Shown one piece after another: positions 14,746-22,816 of a DNA stretch of 64,000 bases (position 1 is the first letter of the stretch; each line of letters begins with the position of its first letter). A program made the position numbers and the translations under genes. The notes under the pieces are model-generated. The model did not search any database. It worked only from the letters and a program-made list of their open reading frames with translations, and had not been told where the DNA came from. Location: assembly GCA_002483345.1 (NCBI GenBank), contig DLHS01000015.1:406525-470524 (forward strand), given 5' to 3'. The stretch is from Bacteroidetes bacterium UBA7662. GTDB lineage: Bacteria > Bacteroidota > Bacteroidia > UBA7662.

Positions 14746-16149
14746 ATGAATCCCGAATTGCAACACCTCTTCGAAAGCCAGCAGGCCACGGCTCTCTCCC
14801 TCCGGAAAAGTAGCGTCAGAGAGCGGCTGGAGCAGCTGCATGTGCTGAAAAAAGCCATCCTGGAGCACGAAGAGGCGCTGATTGCAGCTATGTACGCTGA
14901 TTTCCGCAAACCGGCAGCGGAGGTACGTACCACAGAGCTTGCCCTTATTTACAAAGAATTACAGTGGACCACTGGCCGGCTCGCCGACTGGATGAAGCCC
15001 AAACGGGTGCAATCTCCTTTCCCCTATATGCTGGGTCGCAGCGAGCTGTACCGGGAACCCAAAGGCCGTACCCTGATCGTTTCACCGTGGAATTTCCCCA
15101 TTCAATTGGCGCTGATTCCTGTCATCGGTGCCATAGCCGGTGGAAATACCGTTATACTCAAACCCTCCGAACTTACGCCGCATACGAGTACTGTACTTGA
15201 AAAAATGTTTTCGGGAGCGTTTAACTCAAACCATATAGCTGTGGTGCAGGGAGATGCCGCTACTTCAGCTTCCCTGTTGCAACTGCCTTTTGATCATATC
15301 TTTTTTACCGGATCTACAGCCGTTGGCAAGCTGGTGATGGAAGCAGCGGCTAAAAACCTGAGTGAGATTACGCTGGAACTGGGCGGTAAATCAGCGGCCA
15401 TCATCGAAGAATCTGCCCCTATGCAGGATGCCGCTGAAAAACTGGTTTGGGGTAAGACCCTGAATGCCGGTCAAAGCTGTGTGGCACCTGATTATGTGCT
15501 GATTAATAAAGACATGATTCCGCTGTTCACCGAAAGGCTGAAAACTACCTATGCAGGCATGTTTCCGGGTGAAAGCTGGAAAACCGGCATGTGTGGAATC
15601 GTCAATCAGCGTCATTTTGACCGGCTGACGGAGCTGATTCAGGATGCCGTGGAAAAAGGCGCGACCATTGCGATGGGAGGCGGAAAGGAAGTGGAAACCC
15701 GCACACTGGAATTTACGGTATTGACCGACGTTACTCCGGAGATGAAAATCATGCAGGAAGAGATTTTCGGACCGGTTATCCCGGTCGCGGGTTACCACCA
15801 CCTGGAAGACGCTATTCACTGGGTTAATCAAGGCGATAAACCCCTTGCCCTGTATCTCTTCACCCGGAATAAATACGCGCTGGCACGGGTAAAACAGGAA
15901 ACCAGCTCAGGAGCCCTGACCATCAACGATTATCAGGTGCATTTCGCGAACCCCAACCTCCCTTTCGGCGGTATCAACCAGAGTGGCATCGGCCGCTACC
16001 ATGGCTGGTACAGTTTCGAGACCTTTACCCATGAAAAAGCCGTATTCAGGCAGGCTGGCTGGATTAACATCAACAAACCCCTCTATCCTCCTATGGGCTG
16101 GCTGGGTGTAAAAACCATCTGGCTGCTCGAAAAAATCTTCAAAAGATGA
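14746..16149 (+). CDS. Aldehyde dehydrogenase, class 3-like
   Basis: This NAD(P)-dependent enzyme oxidises an aldehyde to its acid. The 467 residues include TLIVSPWNFPIQLALIPVIG, GNTVILKPSE, FFTGSTAVGKLVM, ITLELGGKSA with the general-base Glu, and the catalytic Cys in NAGQSCVAPDY. The Cys context (GQSCVAPDY) and the C-terminal HGWYSFETFTHEKAVF are typical of class 3/fatty-aldehyde and coniferyl-aldehyde dehydrogenases. A hydrophobic C-terminal segment (WLGVKTIWLLEKIF) may touch the membrane, as in fatty aldehyde dehydrogenase. The ATG at 14746 fits the family; an upstream extension would read into the repeat. The stop overlaps csaA by 4 bp. The natural substrate is unknown. Confidence 0.9.
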   Translation: MNPELQHLFESQQATALSLRKSSVRERLEQLHVLKKAILEHEEALIAAMYADFRKPAAEVRTTELALIYKELQWTTGRLADWMKPKRVQSPFPYMLGRSELYREPKGRTLIVSPWNFPIQLALIPVIGAIAGGNTVILKPSELTPHTSTVLEKMFSGAFNSNHIAVVQGDAATSASLLQLPFDHIFFTGSTAVGKLVMEAAAKNLSEITLELGGKSAAIIEESAPMQDAAEKLVWGKTLNAGQSCVAPDYVLINKDMIPLFTERLKTTYAGMFPGESWKTGMCGIVNQRHFDRLTELIQDAVEKGATIAMGGGKEVETRTLEFTVLTDVTPEMKIMQEEIFGPVIPVAGYHHLEDAIHWVNQGDKPLALYLFTRNKYALARVKQETSSGALTINDYQVHFANPNLPFGGINQSGIGRYHGWYSFETFTHEKAVFRQAGWININKPLYPPMGWLGVKTIWLLEKIFKR

Positions 16150-16481
16150 ATGAAATAAGTTGGTCTGATTTCGAAAAAGTAGAAATCCGGACGGGTACTA
16201 TTATCGCCGTTGCCGATTTCCCGGAAGCCCGTAAACCGGCTTACAAACTTTCCATTGATTTTGGTCCGGTGGGTATCCGGAAGTCATCCGCGCAAATCAC
16301 CACCCATTACCGGAAAGAGGAGCTCATCGGGAAGCAGGTGGTGGCGGTGGTAAATTTCCCGGTAAAGCAGATTGGCCCGTTTTTATCGGAATGTCTCGTA
16401 CTGGGTGCTATACAGGAAGATGGCAGCGTGATACTGCTGCAAACGGAACGGGAAACCGCAAACGGCCTGCGAATAGCCTGA
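16146..16481 (+). CDS. csaA: CsaA-like tRNA-binding domain protein
   Basis: The 111-residue protein is a single EMAP-II/ARC1-type OB fold, like B. subtilis CsaA, which binds tRNA and has been described as a secretion chaperone. Motifs seen are FEKVEIRTGTIIAVADFPEARKPAY (split across residues 9-33), SSAQITTHY and VVAVVNFPVKQIGPFLSE. Its ATG lies inside the end of the aldehyde dehydrogenase gene (4-bp ATGA overlap), so it is translated from the same message. No functional link to the dehydrogenase is apparent. Confidence 0.9.
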   Translation: MNEISWSDFEKVEIRTGTIIAVADFPEARKPAYKLSIDFGPVGIRKSSAQITTHYRKEELIGKQVVAVVNFPVKQIGPFLSECLVLGAIQEDGSVILLQTERETANGLRIA

Positions 16482-16514
16482 ATCAGCCGGCAGTCGCCTG
16501 ATAGGCTATTTTTT
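16472..16514 (+). terminator. Terminator of the ALDH-csaA transcript
   Basis: AATAGCCT (16472-16479) pairs with AGGCTATT (16503-16510) and is followed by T. The loop is long but contains an inner CAGCCGGC/GCCTG-rich part. It spans the ends of csaA and the convergent YHS gene. Confidence 0.55.
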
Positions 16515-16985
16515 CGGTTGCGTACCCTTCTCCCACTGTTTCCAGTTGCTATCCGCCTGTTTTTTCAGTCTGGTTTCCGCCTTGTTCCAGTCGGTGAGGG
16601 TGTTATTAAAGTACTTATTGTAAAAGAGATACGTCTTGCCGTCTATCACCTTGAAGGTTTCCGGATCAATTTCAACCTTTTCGCCATAGTCGCCCATGGC
16701 AAAGGCACACCAGCCGCCATAAGCGGGCACGTATTTCCGGGGTGATGCCAGAAACAGTTCCTTATGGCGGTTATTGTCAAACCAGTAAATGGCTCCTTCG
16801 AACTGAACGGCAAGGGTTGATTTACCCTTAACCGCTTTGTTCATCTCCTGATAAGCCACCGGATCATACCCTTGTATGGCTTTTTTCTGTTTGTCTATAT
16901 TCAGCTGCTGTGCAAAGCTGACGGATGTAGTCAAAATAAGGGCCACTGCAAAAAAACAGGCTCTCAGCATTAAAATTGATTTCAT
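16506..16985 (-). CDS. Exported YHS-domain protein
   Basis: With the ATG at 16985 the 159-residue protein opens with a signal peptide (LRACFFAVALILTTSVSFAQ). The mature part carries a YHS-like domain: IQGYDPVAYQEMNKAVKGK, FEGAIYWFDNNRHKELFLAS and PRKYVPAYGGWCAFAMGDYG. YHS domains often accompany metal-handling or redox proteins; no specific function is known for this form. A longer frame (to 17123) overlaps the upstream gene and lacks a signal peptide at its N-terminus, so it is rejected. It lies 22 bp after the T9SS gene and may share its transcript. Confidence 0.8.
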   Translation of the reverse strand: MKSILMLRACFFAVALILTTSVSFAQQLNIDKQKKAIQGYDPVAYQEMNKAVKGKSTLAVQFEGAIYWFDNNRHKELFLASPRKYVPAYGGWCAFAMGDYGEKVEIDPETFKVIDGKTYLFYNKYFNNTLTDWNKAETRLKKQADSNWKQWEKGTQPKK

Positions 16986-17007
16986 GAGGAGTACTTTACA
17001 AGATAAG

Positions 17008-18027
17008 TCACTTTTGTACCATGAGTTTCTGATAGCCGGAAATGTTCTGGTTTCGGATAAAATAAAGCCCGTTTTCAAGCTCAGGAAGTGTAAAGTGGAG
17101 CTCACCCTCCGCATTTCTGACAACCTGTTGTAAAGCGGTGCGTTGCCCGGCCAGGTTCCAGATTTCCCAGTCCGTTACCGGAAGGTTTTCACCCCTTACT
17201 GAAAATTCATGCGTTACCGGGTTCGGGTATATCCGGAAGTGGTGTCTGCTTCCCTGCTCCGGAAATGAAGTCGTTAATCTTCCGGTAAGGGCTGCCTGGT
17301 ATACTTCCTTGGTGGTGGTATGCTGAACAAAAGCCACCACCCTGAGTTGATCAATATCTTTGATTTTATGCAGTTTCCAACTGACCTGAAGGCTGTCGCT
17401 GCCCATGGCGCGATTAATCAGCGCTGTACCCTGCGCATCCGGCCACATTTTCCGCATCACAAAAGAATAGCTGTTGAGACTGTTTGCCCCGGGACTGGCT
17501 GCATAACTGCTTTTAAGAACCAAATCCTCTACGATTACCAGATATAGGCGCAATGAGTCCTGAGCATTCTGCATATCCAGCGAGCTTGCCCTGACCTCCA
17601 GAAAAAGGCTGTCGTCCCGGAGCTGAAAGTCACGCAACTCAAGCGCATAACGCACCGAAACAGCGCTGCGCTGGTTAAAACTCCCCTGCATCAGGCCGGT
17701 AAAGCTCGCCGTAGGGGCTCTGTAGTGATTACCATCCATGATGCTGTGCGGCACCCCGTTAACCCCGTAAAAGGCTGTCCGGGCATTCGCATCGGCAGGG
17801 TTTTCAAGGTGCATGGAATCGAGATACGGGAAGCTGGTGTGATAGGCTATCACTGCTGCGCGCACCGGATTATTCCTGCCGAACTGATAGACGGGTGGGG
17901 TGCTGCTTGCACAGGGCGGGCAACCTGAATTGGTAAACTGTTCAATCAGAACCACCCTGTCAGGCGTCTGGGCAACCCCTGGCAAGCTAAATAGTATTGT
18001 AAAAACCGGAAGAAGGAAATACCGCAT
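17008..18027 (-). CDS. Omp28-like thioredoxin-fold protein with type IX secretion signal
   Basis: The 339-residue protein has a signal peptide (MRYFLLPVFTILFSLPGVAQ), then a thioredoxin-like start with VVLIEQFTNSGCPPCASSTP, where CPPC is a potential redox pair. The segment GVNGVPHSIMDG contains the cis-Pro loop position of this fold. The last 75 residues form a type A T9SS C-terminal domain: FRIYPNPVTHEFSV, WEIWNLAGQ, LENGLYFIRN and QKLMVQK. It is therefore predicted to cross the outer membrane by the type IX system and be anchored or released outside. The substrate is unknown. An apparent minus-strand terminator (18150-18112) lies upstream of it. Confidence 0.85.
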   Translation of the reverse strand: MRYFLLPVFTILFSLPGVAQTPDRVVLIEQFTNSGCPPCASSTPPVYQFGRNNPVRAAVIAYHTSFPYLDSMHLENPADANARTAFYGVNGVPHSIMDGNHYRAPTASFTGLMQGSFNQRSAVSVRYALELRDFQLRDDSLFLEVRASSLDMQNAQDSLRLYLVIVEDLVLKSSYAASPGANSLNSYSFVMRKMWPDAQGTALINRAMGSDSLQVSWKLHKIKDIDQLRVVAFVQHTTTKEVYQAALTGRLTTSFPEQGSRHHFRIYPNPVTHEFSVRGENLPVTDWEIWNLAGQRTALQQVVRNAEGELHFTLPELENGLYFIRNQNISGYQKLMVQK

Positions 18028-18111
18028 GATCTTTTTTCTTCAAAACACGCCCTTATGTCTACAGGAGAATGTCGGATATACGACAAAACACCATTTTTTG
18101 AAGGCGGCGTG

Positions 18112-18150
18112 AAAAAAACAGCCGGACTGTCGCCGAGCCGACAATCCGGC
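18112..18150 (-). terminator. Minus-strand hairpin plus T-run between divergent genes
   Basis: On the minus strand GCCGGATTGTCG pairs with CGACAGTCCGGC around a short loop (one internal mismatch), followed by TG and seven T. It has the form of a strong intrinsic terminator, yet no minus-strand gene lies upstream. It could act as a leader attenuator for the T9SS gene or stop antisense transcription. Confidence 0.6.
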
Positions 18151-18189
18151 AGGCAGGTTCGGTGCAGTTTTGCGTGAAAGAAACCAACC

Positions 18190-18615
18190 ATGAAAAATAC
18201 CCGGGTACTTCAACTGACCGATCAGCTGGTCCGCCTGCTGTGTGCCGTCATCCTGCTTCAGACCCTTTACTTCAAATTCGGAGGGGCTTCAGAGTCTGTC
18301 TATATTTTTGAAACCGTCGGGCTGGGTACAGCCGGGCGCATCGGAACCGGCATTCTGGAGCTCGCTGCCAGCATCGCACTTTTTTTTGCGCCGACCAGGT
18401 TCTGGGGAGCCTTTCTGGCTTTCGGGCTGATGTTTGGTGCCCTCCTTTCCCATCTCACTGTTCTTGGCATAGTGGTTCTGAACGACGGTGGTAAATTGTT
18501 TCTGCTGGCGCTTATCGTGTGGCTGGGCAGCCTTTATCTGATGATCCGTTATTACCATCATTCGGATGCAGAAAAATTATGGATTGCCCTTGGAGCTCGA
18601 AGAAAACAGATCTGA
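18190..18615 (+). CDS. DoxX-like four-helix membrane protein
   Basis: The 141-residue protein has four predicted membrane segments (about 17-35, 52-70, 74-92 and 104-122) and the DoxX-like pattern LLQTLYFKFGGASESVYIFE followed by RIGTGILELAASIALFF. DoxX-family proteins are small membrane proteins of mostly unknown role, sometimes linked with redox or thiol stress. Start ATG 18190. It diverges from the T9SS gene and is 62 bp upstream of the DinB gene, with which it may be cotranscribed. Confidence 0.75.
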   Translation: MKNTRVLQLTDQLVRLLCAVILLQTLYFKFGGASESVYIFETVGLGTAGRIGTGILELAASIALFFAPTRFWGAFLAFGLMFGALLSHLTVLGIVVLNDGGKLFLLALIVWLGSLYLMIRYYHHSDAEKLWIALGARRKQI

Positions 18616-18677
18616 TTTTCAATCCAAAATCCAGCTGACATCCGCTTTCGTATTTATCAAAACCCACGAAAAAAAAC

Positions 18678-19196
18678 ATGCAACACATCCTGCTACCTAA
18701 ACTCAAAGCTGCAGCCAATGAGCAACTTTTGGCTTTACACCGGCTGCTGGAGCAACTTCCCGAAGAGCGGTATGCCGCGGCTCAGGATCTGCTTTCAGGC
18801 AACAGCATTGGTAAGCACATGCGACACATCCTTGAACTTTTTGAAGAGCTTTTGCAGGGATACAGCATCGCATATGTCAATTACGACAACCGAAACCGTT
18901 CGGCCTTACTGGAAACATCGCCCATGGCAGCCCAAAACAAGATAAAGGCCTGCGGTCAGTGGCTGGCTGACATTCCGGAAGACAAGGCACTTGTTTTAGG
19001 CGCCCGTTGTGGTATCGGCGAATCTGATGAAATAACCCTTTGGTCGAGCTTCAGCCGGGAACTGGTGTACAATATCGAGCATGCCGTTCATCACATGGCC
19101 ATTCTTCAGATAGCCATTAAAGCAAATGAATCGGTAGTTTTACCGGAAGATTTCGGGCTGGCCTACAGCACCCGCAAGCATCAAATGGAAGGCTGA
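18678..19196 (+). CDS. DinB-family four-helix metalloenzyme-like protein
   Basis: The 172-residue protein fits the DinB/YfiT superfamily of four-helix bundles with a His3 metal site. GNSIGKHMRHILE and YNIEHAVHHMAILQIAIK supply the expected histidines. Members include bacillithiol and mycothiol transferases as well as many proteins without known function, so the substrate cannot be named. Its stop overlaps the start of the NRDE gene (TGATG), and the ATP-grasp gene follows with another overlap, so these three are a tight operon. Confidence 0.8.
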   Translation: MQHILLPKLKAAANEQLLALHRLLEQLPEERYAAAQDLLSGNSIGKHMRHILELFEELLQGYSIAYVNYDNRNRSALLETSPMAAQNKIKACGQWLADIPEDKALVLGARCGIGESDEITLWSSFSRELVYNIEHAVHHMAILQIAIKANESVVLPEDFGLAYSTRKHQMEG

Positions 19197-19924
19197 TGTG
19201 TACCGTAAGTTATGTACCTCTGGGTGATAATCACTTTATTCTGACCTCCAACCGGGATGAAAGAACAGTCAGAGAAGACGCGCTTACCCCCAGGCGCTAT
19301 CTGCGCAATGGCGAGAGTCTGTATTATCCCAAAGACCCGGAGGCCGGTGGTACCTGGTTTCTGACCTCATCACGAGGAATTACGCTTTGCCTGCTCAACG
19401 GTGCTTTTGAACGGCACGAGCGGTTACCGGCATACCGCCTGTCAAGAGGACAAATTCTGCTTCAGTTTTTCGATTTTGAAACCACTGAAGACTTTCTGGA
19501 AGATTTTGATCTGGAAAAAATCGAGCCTTTTACCCTGCTGGTGGTAGATTCCTCCTCCGGACCCCTGCAATTTCATGAGATGCGCTGGGATGGCACCGGA
19601 AAATTTATCCGGAAACTCGACAGCATGAAAGCCGGCATCTGGTCGTCGGTGACCTTGTATGATACCGAGACCATTGCCACGCGCCAGCGTTTGTTCGACC
19701 GCTGGCTTGCCGAAAAAAGAGACAAAAACGCTGAATCTCTGATTGATTTTCATCGTTTTGGAAATCGTTCAGACCAAAACACTGAGGAGGGCTTTGTGAT
19801 AAACCACCATAATCTCGTCAAAACGAGGAGCATCAGCAGTGTTGAACGCGATAGGAACTGGTTTGTGATGCATCACCGGCGTTTGTCGGATGAATCCACC
19901 CATACGATACGCCTGGTTTTATGA
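19196..19924 (+). CDS. NRDE (TANGO2-like) family protein
   Basis: The 242-residue protein begins MCTVSYVPLGDNHFILTSNRDE, with the family's Cys2 and NRDE motif, and continues with GGTWFLTSSRGITLCLLNG. The family has an Ntn-hydrolase-like layout with Cys2 as a possible nucleophile after Met removal; the eukaryotic relative TANGO2 is linked to heme or lipid handling, but bacterial function is unknown. The stop overlaps the next gene by 4 bp (ATGA). Confidence 0.85.
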   Translation: MCTVSYVPLGDNHFILTSNRDERTVREDALTPRRYLRNGESLYYPKDPEAGGTWFLTSSRGITLCLLNGAFERHERLPAYRLSRGQILLQFFDFETTEDFLEDFDLEKIEPFTLLVVDSSSGPLQFHEMRWDGTGKFIRKLDSMKAGIWSSVTLYDTETIATRQRLFDRWLAEKRDKNAESLIDFHRFGNRSDQNTEEGFVINHHNLVKTRSISSVERDRNWFVMHHRRLSDESTHTIRLVL

Positions 19925-21012
19925 ATTTTCTGATCCCCCGCCGCTGGCATCGCTGGTTTTACTTTGAATACTGGCCTGTCTGGCTTTTTTATCTGCCTGC
20001 GCTTCCTTACTGGTTATTCCTGGCCGTGAGGAGCCGGTCATGGCTTTATTTTACGGCAGCCAATCCCGGCATTTCGCATGGTGGTTATTTCGGAGAGTCC
20101 AAATCTGCCATACTGGATAAGATACCTGCAGATTTCAAGCCCAAGTCGTTTCATTTTAAGGCAAAAACGGATATCATTGAAATATTCCTGGTCCTTGCCC
20201 GGGCAGATTTATCCTGGCCGGTGGTTTGCAAACCGGATAACGGGGAACGGGGTTTTCAGGTGGCCATCCTGCACCAGCCTGCTGCCCTGCAACAGCATAT
20301 CAAAAGCATACAAGGTGATTTCATCATTCAGGAGTATATCGACTTTCCGCTCGAATTCGGCATTTTTTACTACCGTTTTCCGGACGGACCAAGTGGTATC
20401 AGTTCGGTGGTGCAAAAAGAGTTTCTGACGCTTAACGGCGACGGACAAAAGACGGTCCGCTCCCTGATGCAGGGAAAGCTGAGAAGTCTCCTTCAGATCA
20501 GGCGTTTTGAAAAGGAAAAACCCGAAATATTGGATTATATACCTGAAAAAGAAGAAAAAGTAATTCTGGAACAGGTTGGTAACCACTCGAAAGGCACGAA
20601 ATTCCTGAATGCCGGAAAAATAATCAATCCCGCGCTGGTTCGTGTCTTTGATCACATAGCTGCAGAAATGCAAGGCATCCATTACGGGCGTTTCGACCTG
20701 AAAGTAAAAAGTCTGGATGACCTCTACGCAGGTAAAAATATCCGGATTGTGGAGTTTAATGGTGCGACAGCCGAAGCGGCCCATATATACCAACCGGGTT
20801 ATTCTATGCTGAGCGCATACCGGGATGTGTTTTATCACATGAAATTGCTGCAGCAGATAGGCACGGGGTTCCACAAAAAAGGTGTCCCCTATAGTCCTTT
20901 GATGTCTTTTGTGCAGCAAATACTGACCTACAAATGGAAGACAAAAGATACTTTGCCGAATAATCCCGATAATGCTGAACCGCTGAAAGTTTTCACCAAG
21001 CTAACTGCCTGA
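19921..21012 (+). CDS. ATP-grasp domain protein with N-terminal membrane segment
   Basis: The 363-residue protein starts with a basic and aromatic stretch followed by a hydrophobic helix (about residues 16-36, WPVWLFYLPALPYWLFLAV). The rest resembles a carboxylate-amine ligase of the ATP-grasp fold: VVCKPDNGERGFQV (ATP-binding Lys and Gly loop), DFIIQEYID, YGRFDLKVKSLDDL and IVEFNGATAEAAH (metal-binding acid and Asn). The substrate is unknown. It is the last gene of the DinB-NRDE-ATP-grasp operon. A membrane-associated peptide or amine ligase is a reasonable inference. Confidence 0.75.
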   Translation: MNFLIPRRWHRWFYFEYWPVWLFYLPALPYWLFLAVRSRSWLYFTAANPGISHGGYFGESKSAILDKIPADFKPKSFHFKAKTDIIEIFLVLARADLSWPVVCKPDNGERGFQVAILHQPAALQQHIKSIQGDFIIQEYIDFPLEFGIFYYRFPDGPSGISSVVQKEFLTLNGDGQKTVRSLMQGKLRSLLQIRRFEKEKPEILDYIPEKEEKVILEQVGNHSKGTKFLNAGKIINPALVRVFDHIAAEMQGIHYGRFDLKVKSLDDLYAGKNIRIVEFNGATAEAAHIYQPGYSMLSAYRDVFYHMKLLQQIGTGFHKKGVPYSPLMSFVQQILTYKWKTKDTLPNNPDNAEPLKVFTKLTA

Positions 21013-21044
21013 CTCTACTGTCTTTACCCTGAACATACCACCTT

Positions 21045-21052
21045 TATGTTTG
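21045..21052 (+). promoter_or_regulatory. -7 promoter box of the Crp/Fnr gene
   Basis: TATGTTTG matches TAnnTTTG exactly. TTTA at 21023-21026 lies near the -33 position. The ATG is 44 bp downstream of the box. Confidence 0.5.
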
Positions 21053-21095
21053 TTGTCTTTTATATTTATTGCCCCTGCCCTGCAGCACTTTAATC

Positions 21096-21785
21096 ATGAG
21101 CGAAGAAACCCAATACTGGTATTTGCGGAATCACAAGTTGTTTTCTACACTTTCGTCAGAAGACATCAGAGGGCTTTGCATCATCAGCAAGTACAAAACT
21201 GCCCGGAAACAGGAAATCATCTACTTCGCGGATGAACCTGACTCCCGGATTTTTCTGCTCAAGCGGGGCAAGATCCGGATTATGGAAACGGATGCGGATG
21301 GTCAGGAGCTGGTCAAGGAAATACTGCAATCGGGTGATATTTTCGGAGAAATAACCCTCAGCAGTCAGCCCGGTGTTCACGGTGAATTTGCTCAGGTGAT
21401 GTCTGATCAGGTCGTGATCTGCAGTTTCAAAAAGGACGATTTTGAACAGGTATTGGAGAAAAAACCCTTCCTGGCAGTACAATACACCAAATTCGTGGGT
21501 TTCAAATTCAAACGACTTAAAAACCGGTATGCCAACATGGTTTTCAAGGATGTTCGTTCGCGCATGCTGCATTTCCTCAGAGAATGGATGGAGAACGAAG
21601 GCGAAAAAACCCTGGATGGCCGCATGGTCATTCCGAACTACCTGACCCAGCAGGACATTGCCAACCTGATCTGTACCACCCGTCAAACGGCTACCCAACT
21701 GTTGAATGACATGGAAAGGGCTGGTATTTTGCGCTACGACCGGAAATCCATCATCATCAACACGCCGGAAGCTTTGAATCCTTAA
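21096..21785 (+). CDS. Crp/Fnr-family transcription regulator
   Basis: The 229-residue protein has a cyclic-nucleotide-binding-like beta barrel in the N-terminal half (RKQEIIYFADEPDSRIFLLK, GDIFGEITLSSQ). The C-terminal winged helix is recognisable by LTQQDIANLICTTRQTATQL and GILRYDRKSIII. No Fnr-type Cys cluster and no clear cAMP-binding Arg-Ser phosphate cassette is seen, so the effector is unknown. The ATG at 21096 is preferred; the upstream extension reads back towards the promoter. It stands alone after the ATP-grasp operon. Confidence 0.88.
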   Translation: MSEETQYWYLRNHKLFSTLSSEDIRGLCIISKYKTARKQEIIYFADEPDSRIFLLKRGKIRIMETDADGQELVKEILQSGDIFGEITLSSQPGVHGEFAQVMSDQVVICSFKKDDFEQVLEKKPFLAVQYTKFVGFKFKRLKNRYANMVFKDVRSRMLHFLREWMENEGEKTLDGRMVIPNYLTQQDIANLICTTRQTATQLLNDMERAGILRYDRKSIIINTPEALNP

Positions 21786-21859
21786 CCGGGCAATGACCTT
21801 TTCTGCTTTTTGCTTCGGTTTAAGTTAGCAGGATAACAGCTGATCTGCCGGGGGACAGC

Positions 21860-22765
21860 TTATAAGAGCTGATTTCCGGTAAAAGCCATCACCATTTCGC
21901 GCAAACGGGTGATTTCTTCCGCTTTTTCGGGTTTACCCGATTCGGTATAGCTGTGAATCAGGTTGTTGAACACCCTGGTGATGATGTCAAAATTATTGCA
22001 TGGCAGGTAAAACCGATCATGTGCTTCCATTTTGATGAGTTTGAGAAACTGATCAATTTCCTTGCGTCCAAACACCATTCCTCTGTTAAAGGCATTGATG
22101 TAGAAGAGTGGATCTCTTTTTTCGGGGTCAATTTTTAAGGCTTCCTCGCTGTCGTCAAGATAGGTCAGGATGAAATGCTGCGGCAGGTTTACGCCATAAA
22201 CAGGCACCCTCAAGCGCTGTGCAATGATCATGTACAGGATGCACATCGAAATAGGGTTGCCCTTACGGCTTTCCAGCACTTTGTTGATGAAACTGTTCTG
22301 CGGATCGTTGTAGTTATCGGTATTGCCGGAATAGCCATGTGTCCGGAAAAAGATGTGGTTGAGGATGCGTACTTTTTCAAGCGCGGTGAGATAATAATTC
22401 ATCTCCATCCAGGCATCGATGCGTATGCTTTCAATTTGGTTACGGATTTTAGCCTCATCCAGATCCGGATACTGATAACGCGCCACGATGATCATGGCAT
22501 CCAGCAGGTCATGTCCGCCACTGACCATCCATAGCTGCAGCATTTCCTTCACATGGTCAAACTGAATGCGGTGGATGATGTTTTCGAGTCGTTCCTGAAT
22601 CAGCTGTTCCGGATGATCCTCCCAGGCATGTTCCAGCCTGGGTATGATATCAAAGCCATAACGCAATAGCTCATCGGTGACATGCATCACCACTTCGTTG
22701 TCGGTATCGTCGAGCAACGAAATGAGGGCGTCGATTTGACTGGGATCAGGTTGGTGGTGCGACAT
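21860..22765 (-). CDS. SirB1-like transglutaminase-fold protein
   Basis: The 301-residue protein matches the SirB1/transglutaminase-like family. NSFINKVLESRKGNPISMCI contains the characteristic 'L..RKG.P' motif, and YGVNLPQHFILTY matches the 'V.LP.HF' motif. HDRFYLPCNNFDIITRVFNN and a C-terminal helical TPR-like stretch follow. Family function is unknown; in many members the catalytic triad is incomplete. ATG 22765 is chosen over a TTG six codons upstream. It is 51 bp downstream of topA on the same strand. Confidence 0.8.
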   Translation of the reverse strand: MSHHQPDPSQIDALISLLDDTDNEVVMHVTDELLRYGFDIIPRLEHAWEDHPEQLIQERLENIIHRIQFDHVKEMLQLWMVSGGHDLLDAMIIVARYQYPDLDEAKIRNQIESIRIDAWMEMNYYLTALEKVRILNHIFFRTHGYSGNTDNYNDPQNSFINKVLESRKGNPISMCILYMIIAQRLRVPVYGVNLPQHFILTYLDDSEEALKIDPEKRDPLFYINAFNRGMVFGRKEIDQFLKLIKMEAHDRFYLPCNNFDIITRVFNNLIHSYTESGKPEKAEEITRLREMVMAFTGNQLL

Positions 22766-22816
22766 ATGCGTTATGAAGTGCAATAACGCAGAAATCGTTC
22801 ATTCACTATCCACAAC

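Noticed and set aside
20209..20919. A 236-codon minus-strand frame opposite the ATP-grasp gene
   Set aside because: The plus strand has the ATP-grasp motifs and operon overlaps; the minus frame has no recognisable family.
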